22,769 nucleotides of DNA from Rhodocyclaceae bacterium (GTDB lineage: Bacteria > Pseudomonadota > Gammaproteobacteria > Burkholderiales > Rhodocyclaceae), in NCBI GenBank assembly GCA_017444505.1, contig JAFSWK010000229.1, positions 1 to 22,769 on the forward strand. Reading direction: 5' to 3'. The notes under the pieces are model-generated. The model searched no databases and was not told the origin of the DNA. It saw nothing but the letters and a program-made list of their open reading frames with translations. Shown one piece after another: positions 1-6,957 of the stretch. The position numbers and the translations under genes are program-made. The stretch's first letter is position 1, and every line of letters starts with the position of its first letter.

Positions 1-393
1 GAAACAGCCAATGCCGGCTTCCAGCGCGGCCAGTATTTCCGCCTCGCTTTTGGCGACACCGGAAAAGACGGTTTTGGCAGCATCGCCTCCGGCAGCCAGC
101 ACGCGCGCCAGTTCGCCGCCGGAAACAATGTCAAAACCAATGCCCCGACGGGCAAACAGCGAGAGAATCGCCAGATTGCTGTTGGCCTTCACCGCGTAAT
201 GCACGCGGCAGGCGCGCGCGCTGGTGGCCTGTTGCCAGGCGGCGAGCGCGGCTTCGATGGCGGCGCGGGAATAGACGTACAGCGGCGTGCCGTATTCGGC
301 GGCCAACGCAGCCAGCGGCACGCCTTCCAGTTGCAGGCCGTGCGCGGCGCGGGTCAGACAGGGGGTGGCGAGGTCAAGAAAGGGCGAGTTCAT
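1..393 (-). CDS. lysA: Diaminopimelate decarboxylase, N-terminal part (cut by window edge)
   Basis: LysA decarboxylates meso-diaminopimelate to L-lysine using PLP, the last step of lysine synthesis in the cytoplasm. The first 131 codons are visible; the family is usually a little over 400 residues, so about two thirds lies beyond position 1. The alanine-racemase-like barrel is clear: YAVKANSN at residues 66-73, with K69 as the expected PLP Schiff-base lysine, then GFDIVSGGEL at 86-95 and VFSGVAKS at 109-116. The ATG at 393-391 overlaps the lptM stop codon in an ATGA arrangement, which indicates translational coupling and one transcript. The lptM-lysA pair is a common proteobacterial arrangement. 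Identification is firm; nothing can be said about the C-terminus. Confidence 0.96.
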   Translation of the reverse strand, partial: MNSPFLDLATPCLTRAAHGLQLEGVPLAALAAEYGTPLYVYSRAAIEAALAAWQQATSARACRVHYAVKANSNLAILSLFARRGIGFDIVSGGELARVLAAGGDAAKTVFSGVAKSEAEILAALEAGIGCF

Positions 394-620
394 GGGGCGG
401 TGGTTTGTTCAGGCGCGTCAGTTTGTTCAGGCGCGGACAGCGCAGGTTCTTCGTCGGTTTGCGCAGCTTCTTCGGCGGACTGCGCAGGTTCTTTGACGGA
501 CAGCGCGGGTTCTTTGGCTGTCTGCGCGGGTTCTTTGGGCAGATACAGCGAGCCTTTGATGCCGCAGCCGGAGACGGCAAGGCAAGAGACACAGCAAAAC
601 GCAAGCAGCAAGGGACGCAT
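390..620 (-). CDS. lptM: LPS translocon maturation chaperone LptM (YifL/LppL-type lipoprotein)
   Basis: This is a 76-residue outer-membrane lipoprotein. The signal peptide ends in a lipobox LAVSGC with C19 as the lipidated cysteine. It is followed at once by GIKGSLYLP, the signature of the YifL/LptM family (E. coli has GLKGPLYFP). In E. coli, LptM helps the LptD/LptE lipopolysaccharide translocon mature oxidatively; that role is transferred here by homology. The ATG at 620-618 is chosen because it begins a proper signal peptide; a longer in-frame extension upstream would bury it. From residue 29 the tail is built of tandem heptads of the KEPAQTA type, longer and more regular than usual. The gene overlaps lysA by four bases and is divergent from the Do-type protease gene. 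Confidence 0.9.
   Translation of the reverse strand: MRPLLLAFCCVSCLAVSGCGIKGSLYLPKEPAQTAKEPALSVKEPAQSAEEAAQTDEEPALSAPEQTDAPEQTTAP
432..536 (-). repeat. Tandem 21-bp repeat coding for heptads in LptM
   Basis: Five consecutive heptapeptides occupy LptM residues 29-63: KEPAQTA, KEPALSV, KEPAQSA, EEAAQTD and EEPALSA. They are followed by two shorter PEQT units. At DNA level they are imperfect 21-bp tandem repeats, visible on the plus strand as recurring gggttctttg/caggttctt blocks. The unit length is a multiple of three, so gain or loss of units would change tail length without shifting the frame. Confidence 0.8.
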
Positions 621-832
621 GGCGAAAATCCGTGTGGGGAAAAAACAGGCGATGCTAACAGAGCTTGCCGCCGTGCGGCACGGGCGGTGTGCGGCGTGCA
701 CAAATTCGGTCACAAACTGATGCGCGCGCGGACGGGGTGTTGTGCGCTTTTTGTGCGGATAATGCCGCGCCGTGCGCAGTCGTGTTACATGTGTACGATT
801 CGTTCCCCCTGATTTTTTCGGAGAGCAATGCG

Positions 833-2293
833 ATGAAAAAGAATTTGCTGAGTCTGGCCGTGGCCGGTGTGATGTTGTGTGTGTCGCCGATGGTGCCGCT
901 GGCCCAGGCGCAAGAGGATGCGCCTTCGCTGGTTGCCGGTGCGCTGCCGGATTTTTCTGCGCTGGTGCAGGAAGTGGGCGCTGCGGTGGTCAATATCAGC
1001 GTCGTGAAAAAACTCCCGACCGGCATGGCGATGCCGGGCTTTCCGGGCATGTCGCCGGACGACCCGTTCTATGACCTGATGCGCCGCTTTGGTTTCCCGG
1101 TGCCCGGCCATCCGGGTTTCCCCGGCGGCGGCGCGCCGCAGATTTCGCAAGGCATCGGTTCGGGCTTCATCATCAGCGCCGACGGCTATGTGCTGACCAA
1201 TGCGCATGTGGTGGGCGGCGCGCCGGGCGCGGATACGGAAGTGACCGTGACGCTCAACGACAAGCGCGAGATGAAGGCCAAAATCGTCGGCGTCGATGAG
1301 CGCACCGACGTTGCCGTGTTGAAAGTCGACGGCAAGAATTTGCCCGTGGTGCGCATGGGCGACCCGGAAAAGGTGCGCGTCGGGCAGTGGGTGGTGGCCG
1401 TCGGCTCGCCGTTTGGCTTTGAAAACACCGTGACGGCGGGGATTGTTTCGGCCAAGGCGCGCCGCCTGCCGTCCGAAACCTACGTGCCCTTCATCCAGAC
1501 GGATGTCGCCATCAACCCGGGCAATTCGGGCGGCCCCTTGTTCAACCTCGCCGGTGAAGTGATTGGCATCAACTCGCAGATTTATTCGCGCTCGGGCGGT
1601 TTCATGGGCATTTCGTTTGCCATTCCGATTGACGTGGCGCTGAAAGTGGAACGTCAGTTGGTGGAGCACGGTAGCGTGCAGCGCGGCAAGCTGGGCATCA
1701 CCATCCAGTCGGTGACGCAGGAACTGGCGCAAAACTTCGGCCTCAAACAGCCCACGGGCGCGCTGGTGGCCAATGTTGAGCCGGGCAGCGCGGCGGAACG
1801 CGCGGGAATGCAGGCGGGCGACGTGGTGCTGGATGTGGATGGTGAAACGGTCAACGATTCGGGCGATTTGCCGCGCATCATCGGCGAGAAAACGCCGGGC
1901 GCCAAAGTGCGCGTGAAAGTGTGGCGCAATGGCGCGGAAAAAACCGTGGATGCGACACTTGACCAGATGCAATCGTCGTCCAGCCCGTCTGTGGCGAAAG
2001 GCCAGAACGACGGCGGCAGCGACAAGCTGGGCGTGAGTGTGCGTGCGCTCACCGAAAACGAAGCCCGCCGCCTGAACCTCAAGCCCGGCCAGGGCGTGCT
2101 GGTGCAGTCTGCTGACGGTGCCGCCGCGCGTGCCGGCATTCGCAGCGGCGACGTGCTGTTGGCGGTCAATAACCAGCCGGTCGATAGCGTGGCGACGCTG
2201 CGCCGTCTGGTCGACGCCGCCGGCAAGCAGTTTGCGCTGCTGGTGCAGCGCGGCGAGGAAGGGCGCATTTTCGTCGCCGTGAAGCTGAACTGA
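833..2293 (+). CDS. Periplasmic Do-type (DegP/DegQ/MucD) serine endoprotease
   Basis: This HtrA-family chaperone-protease of the periplasm degrades or refolds misfolded envelope proteins. It has 486 residues, normal for the family. A Sec signal peptide (residues 1 to about 26) ends near AQAQ. The trypsin-like domain carries the triad H125 (TNAHVV), D159 (RTDVAVLKV) and S232 (NPGNSGGP). Two PDZ domains follow, about 285-376 and 398-484, each with a GxxxGD-type element. A glycine/proline/phenylalanine-rich insert at 64-101 sits in the position of the LA loop. The ATG at 833 is preceded by GGAGAG at 820-825; in-frame codons further upstream would extend past the signal peptide. No rseA/rseB/sigma-E genes lie beside it, so mucD and degQ cannot be separated. 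It is transcribed alone and ends in a strong terminator. Confidence 0.95.
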   Translation: MKKNLLSLAVAGVMLCVSPMVPLAQAQEDAPSLVAGALPDFSALVQEVGAAVVNISVVKKLPTGMAMPGFPGMSPDDPFYDLMRRFGFPVPGHPGFPGGGAPQISQGIGSGFIISADGYVLTNAHVVGGAPGADTEVTVTLNDKREMKAKIVGVDERTDVAVLKVDGKNLPVVRMGDPEKVRVGQWVVAVGSPFGFENTVTAGIVSAKARRLPSETYVPFIQTDVAINPGNSGGPLFNLAGEVIGINSQIYSRSGGFMGISFAIPIDVALKVERQLVEHGSVQRGKLGITIQSVTQELAQNFGLKQPTGALVANVEPGSAAERAGMQAGDVVLDVDGETVNDSGDLPRIIGEKTPGAKVRVKVWRNGAEKTVDATLDQMQSSSSPSVAKGQNDGGSDKLGVSVRALTENEARRLNLKPGQGVLVQSADGAAARAGIRSGDVLLAVNNQPVDSVATLRRLVDAAGKQFALLVQRGEEGRIFVAVKLN

Positions 2294-2308
2294 GCGCACA
2301 CCGCGAAC

Positions 2309-2340
2309 AAGCCCGGCGAAGCTGCCGGGCTTTTTCTTTC
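2309..2340 (+). terminator. Rho-independent terminator after the Do-type protease gene
   Basis: A perfect 9-bp stem, AAGCCCGGC (2309-2317) with GCCGGGCTT (2324-2332), closes a 6-nt loop and runs into a T-rich stretch (TTTCTTTC). It begins 16 bases after the protease stop codon and separates the protease from the hydrolase gene. Confidence 0.9.
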
Positions 2341-2361
2341 CCTTGCCTGAGTTTGCAAACC

Positions 2362-3399
2362 ATGTCGCGCATTGTGTTTCTTGACCCCGAATCCTTGTCG
2401 GCGCGCAATTTGCCCGTGCCGCAGCGCCCGCGCACTGCCGAGGCGCTCGCGCCGCTCAACCTCGCTGCGCCGCCGGTGTGCAATGACGATTTGCGCGGCT
2501 ATCGCGCGCTGTACCAGCTTGACCGGCTGGACGCGGATTTTCGCCAAGGGTTCGTGCCGGTGGATGGGCGCCGCATTCATGTGCAAGTTTTCCTGCAACC
2601 GCCCGGGCGGGTGCCGAACGGTACGCTCTGGCTGCTGCATGGTTTCATGGAACACGCCGGACTGGGGCAGCCGCTGATTGCGGAAGTATTGCGCTGCGGT
2701 TTTCAGGTGGTGGCTTTCGACTGGCCGGGGCACGGCCTGAGCGACGGGCAGGAAGCGACGATTGCGCATTTTGACGAGTACCAGCGCGTGCTCGACGGCG
2801 TGCGCGCCGCCGTGCAGGGCGATGCGCAACTGCCCGCGCCGTGGCTGGGCATCGGGCAAAGTCTGGGCGGCGGCTTGTGGATGCAGCACATTTTGCGCGC
2901 GCGGCAAAACGGGATGGTGCCGATGGTCACGCGCGTCTTGCTGGTTTCGCCGCTGGTGCGCGCGGCGGGCGGGCGCTGGTTGTCGCACCCCTGGATGCAG
3001 CAATGGCTTGCCCGGCAGGAACGCGCGCTGCCGCGTTTGTCCCGGCGCACCAACCGCAATCCGGCCTATCAGCGCTATTTCTACAAACTTGACCCGCTGC
3101 GCACGCGCACCTTTGGCACGCGCTGGGTGCTGGCGATGACACAATGGACGGCGGAAATGGAGACGCTGCCCGCGTGCGATTTCCCCGTCTGGCTGGCGCA
3201 GGGCGCGCGCGACCCGATTGTCGACTGGCGCTATAACCAGACCTACATTCACCGCCAGTTTCGCGTCATGGCGCACCAGCTTCTGCCCCACGCTGGACAC
3301 CAGTTAATCAACGAACGCGAAGACTTCCGCGCCGCCTTCACCGAGATGATTCCCGCCTTTCTGCGCGACGAAAAACGCCCGACGGACAAAGGGGCGTAA
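2362..3399 (+). CDS. Alpha/beta hydrolase of the lysophospholipase/monoacylglycerol lipase type
   Basis: This 345-residue cytoplasmic serine hydrolase belongs to the Hydrolase_4 (PldB-like) group. LLHGFMEHAG (91-100) provides the oxyanion-hole HG motif. AFDWPGHGLSDG (118-129) is the typical strand preceding the nucleophile elbow. GIGQSLGG gives the nucleophile S167, D284 in GARDP is the probable acid, and H313 in HAGHQ the base. The family hydrolyses lysophospholipids or monoacylglycerols; the substrate here cannot be read from sequence. About 60 extra N-terminal residues precede the fold. The ATG at 2362 is preferred over an in-frame TTG at 2353, although neither has a clear Shine-Dalgarno. 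The HicB-like gene begins 19 bases downstream and may be co-transcribed. Confidence 0.85.
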   Translation: MSRIVFLDPESLSARNLPVPQRPRTAEALAPLNLAAPPVCNDDLRGYRALYQLDRLDADFRQGFVPVDGRRIHVQVFLQPPGRVPNGTLWLLHGFMEHAGLGQPLIAEVLRCGFQVVAFDWPGHGLSDGQEATIAHFDEYQRVLDGVRAAVQGDAQLPAPWLGIGQSLGGGLWMQHILRARQNGMVPMVTRVLLVSPLVRAAGGRWLSHPWMQQWLARQERALPRLSRRTNRNPAYQRYFYKLDPLRTRTFGTRWVLAMTQWTAEMETLPACDFPVWLAQGARDPIVDWRYNQTYIHRQFRVMAHQLLPHAGHQLINEREDFRAAFTEMIPAFLRDEKRPTDKGA

Positions 3400-3418
3400 A
3401 ACTGAAATGAGGTGTGGC

Positions 3419-3679
3419 ATGGAAATCCGCTATCCCGCAACGATTGAGCATCAGGAAGAGGGCGGTTTTTTGGTGCAGTTTGTGGATTTTGACAACATTT
3501 TCACGCAAGGCGAGACGCTGGAAGAGGCGCAGTTCAACGCCGCCGAAGTGCTCTCAGTGATGCTCGAAGTGATGCTTGAAGATGGGCAGAAAATTGTGCC
3601 GCCCAGCCAGAACGTTGCGGGCGCGCACTACATCGCGCCGGATGCGAAAACGCAAGCGGCGCTGTTGTCGATGAAGTAA
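3419..3679 (+). CDS. Orphan HicB-like protein (antitoxin fold without HTH domain)
   Basis: This 86-residue protein consists of the HicB partial RNase-H-like fold: MEIRYPATIE, then GGFLVQFVDF and FTQGETLEEA, matching the family pattern of YPxxIE, GGxxVxFPDF and T-Q-GxTxEEA. The ATG at 3419 is favoured over one at 3407 because GAGG at 3409-3412 lies six bases upstream and the protein then begins like other HicBs. In HicAB modules this fold binds the HicA toxin and a following HTH or RHH domain represses the operon. Here the protein ends at AALLSMK, where the DNA-binding domain would normally begin, and no HicA ORF lies on either side. It may be a stand-alone fold or the remnant of a toxin-antitoxin locus; activity as an antitoxin is unproven. 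Confidence 0.8.
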   Translation: MEIRYPATIEHQEEGGFLVQFVDFDNIFTQGETLEEAQFNAAEVLSVMLEVMLEDGQKIVPPSQNVAGAHYIAPDAKTQAALLSMK

Positions 3680-3775
3680 GTTCGCGCTACGGTCGTGCGC
3701 GTTTTGCATGGCGCGGTGCGTCAGCTTTGGTACCATGCGTCGCATTGTCTGCATTGACCTGCAAGGAGTCCTGTC

Positions 3776-4027
3776 ATGAGCACTGCTGCCATTTTTGAAA
3801 GTCTCAGCGAAAAATTCGCCGAGCTGGCCGCCAACAATCCCGTGGCGGAGCTGGAAAAGAACGCGAAATCCATGCTCGCCGGCGCCTTTGACCATCTGGA
3901 CCTGGTGCAACGCGAAGAGCACGAAGTGCTGCGCGATGTGCTCGAACGCGCCTTGATGCGCATTGAGGCGCTGGAAAACCGCGTGGCGCAACTGGAAGGC
4001 GGCAAAAGCACGCTTCCGCCAATCTGA
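3776..4027 (+). CDS. ubiK: Ubiquinone biosynthesis accessory factor UbiK (BMFP family)
   Basis: This 83-residue protein of the BMFP/YqiC family is mostly helical. It has an amphipathic N-terminal half containing FESLSEKFAELAAN and a coiled-coil C-terminal half (about 48-75, VLRDVLERALMRIEALENRVAQLE). In E. coli and Salmonella UbiK binds UbiJ and supports the aerobic ubiquinone biosynthesis complex in the cytoplasm; the role here follows from family membership. The start is well supported: AAGGAG at 3763-3768 lies seven bases upstream of the ATG. The neighbour comM begins 38 bases downstream on the same strand, an arrangement repeatedly seen in beta- and gammaproteobacteria and probably an operon. 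Confidence 0.88.
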   Translation: MSTAAIFESLSEKFAELAANNPVAELEKNAKSMLAGAFDHLDLVQREEHEVLRDVLERALMRIEALENRVAQLEGGKSTLPPI

Positions 4028-4065
4028 CCAGCCGCGCATTCGCACGGAATACAAAGAGAGAACAC

Positions 4066-5562
4066 ATGTCGCTGGCGCTGGTGCATAGTCGGGCCATCGA
4101 CGGGCTGGCCGCGCCGCCCGTGGCGGTGGAAGTGCACATTTCCACCGGCCTGCCGCGCGTGCATCTGGTGGGGCTTCCCGAAGCCGAAGTGCGCGAAGCG
4201 CGCGAGCGTGTGCGCGCTGCCATCCAGACGGCGAATTTTGACTTTCCGCAAGCCGTCCTCACCATCAATCTTGCCCCCGCCGATTTGCCCAAAGAAGGCG
4301 GGCGTTTTGATTTGCCCATTGCGCTGGGCATTCTCGCCGCCTCTGGGCAAATTCCCGCCGAGGCGCTGGAAGGGCACGAATTTGTCGGCGAACTCTCACT
4401 CACCGGCCAGTTGCGCGCCGTGCGTGGCGCGCTGCCGCTGGCGCTGGCAGTGGCGCGCGCGCAGCGTCCGCTGGTGCTGCCGCAGGCCAACGCGCAGGAA
4501 GCCGCGCTGGCGCTGGAAGCGACCATTTTGCCCGCCGATAGTCTGTTGGCGGTGTGCGCGCATCTGACGGGCAGCGCGCCGCTTGCGCCGTGCCCGTGCG
4601 CGCGTCCGCAGCAAACGCAGCAGTATCCGGATTTGGCCGACGTAAAAGGTCAGACGGTGGCGCGCCGCGCGCTGGAAATCGCCGCCGCCGGGCGCCATTC
4701 GCTGCTGCTCTTCGGGCCGCCGGGGTCTGGCAAATCCATGCTGGCGCAGCGTCTGCCCGGTCTGCTGCCGCCGATGACCGAAGCCGAGGCGTTGCAAAGC
4801 GCCGCCGTGCTCTCGCTGGACGGCAGTTTTGATGCGCGCCGTTGGGCGTGTCGCCCGTTTCGCGCCCCGCACCACTCGGCCTCCGTGCCTGCGCTGGTCG
4901 GCGGCGGAGCCACGCCGCGTCCCGGCGAAATCAGTCTGGCGCATCAAGGCGTGCTGTTTCTGGACGAACTGCCGGAATTTGACCGCCGCGTGCTCGAAGC
5001 CCTGCGCGAGCCGCTGGAAAACGGCCAGATTACCGTCTCGCGCGCGCAAGGGCGCAATGAATTTCCCGCCCGTTTTCAACTGGTCGCGGCGATGAACCCG
5101 TGCCCGTGCGGGTATGCGGGCGCGCCGGGCAACCGCTGCCGGTGCAGCGCCGAGCAGGTGCGCCGTTACCGTGGCCGCATCTCCGGCCCCTTGCTTGACC
5201 GCATTGATTTGCTGGTGGAAGTGCCCGCCGTGCCGCACGCGGAACTGGCGCGGCGGCGCGCGGGCGAAGCCAGCGAAACCGTCGCTGCGCGCGTGGCAGC
5301 CGCCTGGCAGCGACAAGCTGCGCGCCAAGGCGCGCGCCCCAACAGCGCGCTGGAAGTGGCCGAAGTCGAACAATTCTGCCGCACCGACGCTGCCGCCAGC
5401 GCCCTGATGGTGCAGGCGGGCGAGCGTTTGCAGCTTTCCGCGCGCGGCTTTCACCGCGTGCTGCGCGTCGCCCGCACGATTGCCGACTTGGCGGGCGAAG
5501 AAATGATTGGCACGGCGCATCTGGCCGAGGCCATTCAATACCGGCGGGAATTGACCGGCTAG
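4066..5562 (+). CDS. comM: ComM (YifB family) Mg-chelatase-like AAA+ ATPase
   Basis: This 498-residue hexameric AAA+ protein is of usual length. It has an N-terminal ChlI/Lon-protease-like domain (about 20-140), then an AAA+ core with Walker A GPPGSGKS (217-224) and Walker B LFLDELPEF (297-305). The MNPCPCGY motif (343-350) and LLDRIDL (376-382) follow, and then the Mg_chelatase_C domain. In Vibrio cholerae ComM is a helicase that promotes branch migration when transforming DNA is integrated. Many non-competent species also carry it, so it does not by itself show competence. Start: GAGAG at 4056-4060 lies five bases before the ATG. It follows ubiK closely and is the last gene of this plus-strand run before a 152-base spacer. 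Confidence 0.95.
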   Translation: MSLALVHSRAIDGLAAPPVAVEVHISTGLPRVHLVGLPEAEVREARERVRAAIQTANFDFPQAVLTINLAPADLPKEGGRFDLPIALGILAASGQIPAEALEGHEFVGELSLTGQLRAVRGALPLALAVARAQRPLVLPQANAQEAALALEATILPADSLLAVCAHLTGSAPLAPCPCARPQQTQQYPDLADVKGQTVARRALEIAAAGRHSLLLFGPPGSGKSMLAQRLPGLLPPMTEAEALQSAAVLSLDGSFDARRWACRPFRAPHHSASVPALVGGGATPRPGEISLAHQGVLFLDELPEFDRRVLEALREPLENGQITVSRAQGRNEFPARFQLVAAMNPCPCGYAGAPGNRCRCSAEQVRRYRGRISGPLLDRIDLLVEVPAVPHAELARRRAGEASETVAARVAAAWQRQAARQGARPNSALEVAEVEQFCRTDAAASALMVQAGERLQLSARGFHRVLRVARTIADLAGEEMIGTAHLAEAIQYRRELTG

Positions 5563-5714
5563 ACGCGGAAAAATGCAGCAAAACGGGCTAACTTATTGCG
5601 CTGCAACAAAATCGAAGTGTAACAAAACTTGTGAATCTTGTGCCCAAAAGCGTGGGAGCGGGCACAGATGGGGTATGATTCCGATGCTAAGGGGGATACC
5701 GAACCTGTATCGTC

Positions 5715-6956
5715 ATGGAAAACGTTTTCAGTGCTTGCGCGCAAGGCGCCGATACCAGCGAAACCGTGCGCGCCATGTTGGCGGGCTTGCCCAAAGAGGC
5801 AGCAGATGCGCGGCTGGTGTTTATCTTTTACGATGATTCGCACGACCCGCACGTAATCTACGCTGCCTTGCGCAAGCATTTTCCGCGTGCGCGCCTGGTG
5901 GGGGGGACGTCGGCGCGCGGCGTGTTTTCGGAAAAGGGCATGGCGGGCGATCATTCCATGGGCGTGCTGGTGCTGTGTGACAAGCATGGCGAATATGGTG
6001 TTGCTGCCGCCGAGCAGGGCGATGACCCGGAGGCGACTGCCGCCCGTCTGTTGCAGGAAGCGCTGGTCGATGCCGGTGCGCAGGGGCAGTTGCCCGCGCT
6101 GGTGTGGGTGTTTCTGCCTACGGGGACGGAAGAATATGCGCTGCGTGGCTTGCGCAGCGTGGTCGGCGACCGCTGTCCGATTATGGGCGGCACGGTGGCC
6201 GGCAACCGCTTTTTGTCCGGCCCGAAGTTCAGCCAGATAGCCACCTCGGGCGTGTTTGAAAGCGGCATCGTGGTGTGTGCCCTGTTGCCTTCTTCGCCGA
6301 TGGGCATTTCGCTGCAAACGGGCTATGTGCCGCTGGGGCCTTCCGGGGTGGTCACCGCTGTGGGCGGGCGCGATGGCGAACGGCTGACCGAGCCGGGCGC
6401 GATTGGCCGCGAGTTGCTTGAAATTGATGGCGCGCCCGCGTTTGAGACGTATTGCGCCTGGCTGGGCGAGGATGATATTCCGGCGCCCGATGATGAGCGC
6501 GGCTTGCTGCAAAACGGGGTGCTGTGGCCGCTGGCTTCCATCCCGGTGGAAACCGATTTGCACCAGCACTTGCCGATTGTGCCGTTTGGTTTGACCCAGA
6601 ACGGCGGCATTCGCGTGCGCCGCGCCGCAGTGGTGGGCGAGCGCGTCTATGCCATGGAAGGCGACCCGGTGCAGCTGGCGCCGCGTGGCGGGCGTGCCGC
6701 CTACGAGGCGTGGATGAATTTGTACCCGAATTGCGATGCCATGACGGGCGCGTTGGTGGTTCATTGCGCCGCCGCCCGCATTGCGCTGGCCGAGCATGTC
6801 AAGGACATGCCGTATTACATCGCCTCGGCGCTGGACGGGCGTCCCTTCTTGGGCTGTTTCAGCTTTGGCGAGCAAGGCGAAGTGGGCGGGCGCAACGTGC
6901 ACGGCAATCTGATGATTTCCGTGCTGGTATTTTCTTCCACCAACGACCGCGACTGA
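5715..6956 (+). CDS. FIST-domain sensor protein (NosP-like candidate)
   Basis: This 413-residue protein has no signal peptide or membrane segment, so it is cytoplasmic. FIST_N covers about residues 30-225, with LVGGTSARGVFSEKG (61-75) and CPIMGGTVAGN (154-164). FIST_C covers about 230-400, with FLGCFSFGEQGE (378-389) and the terminal VHGN (395-398). FIST domains are sensory modules; one branch, NosP, binds haem and nitric oxide and is typically encoded next to a histidine kinase or c-di-GMP enzyme that it controls. The direct neighbour fits: the gene stops one base before the ATG of a GGDEF/EAL protein. Candidate haem-ligand histidines exist (H43, H46, H55, H80, H283, H285, H350, H361, H396), but I cannot choose among them. 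An in-frame stop at 5688-5690 limits the start; the ATG at 5715 has no good Shine-Dalgarno. Confidence 0.88.
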   Translation: MENVFSACAQGADTSETVRAMLAGLPKEAADARLVFIFYDDSHDPHVIYAALRKHFPRARLVGGTSARGVFSEKGMAGDHSMGVLVLCDKHGEYGVAAAEQGDDPEATAARLLQEALVDAGAQGQLPALVWVFLPTGTEEYALRGLRSVVGDRCPIMGGTVAGNRFLSGPKFSQIATSGVFESGIVVCALLPSSPMGISLQTGYVPLGPSGVVTAVGGRDGERLTEPGAIGRELLEIDGAPAFETYCAWLGEDDIPAPDDERGLLQNGVLWPLASIPVETDLHQHLPIVPFGLTQNGGIRVRRAAVVGERVYAMEGDPVQLAPRGGRAAYEAWMNLYPNCDAMTGALVVHCAAARIALAEHVKDMPYYIASALDGRPFLGCFSFGEQGEVGGRNVHGNLMISVLVFSSTNDRD

Positions 6957-6957
6957 G

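Noticed and set aside
432..536. Possible CRISPR or non-coding tandem array
   Set aside because: The 21-bp units are contiguous, without spacers, and fall in frame inside a lipoprotein gene.
1654..3300. Long minus-strand frame across the protease and hydrolase genes
   Set aside because: It crosses a terminator and two genes with verified catalytic motifs; no start signal or protein motif was seen.
3407..3775. A hicAB toxin-antitoxin pair
   Set aside because: Only a HicB-like ORF is present; neither flank encodes a HicA.
5661..5679. Sigma-54 or sigma-70 promoter upstream of the FIST gene
   Set aside because: GGGCAC is followed by GGGTA where a sigma-54 -12 element would need TTGC. TATGAT at 5674-5679 resembles a -10 box but has no -35 hexamer at a suitable distance.
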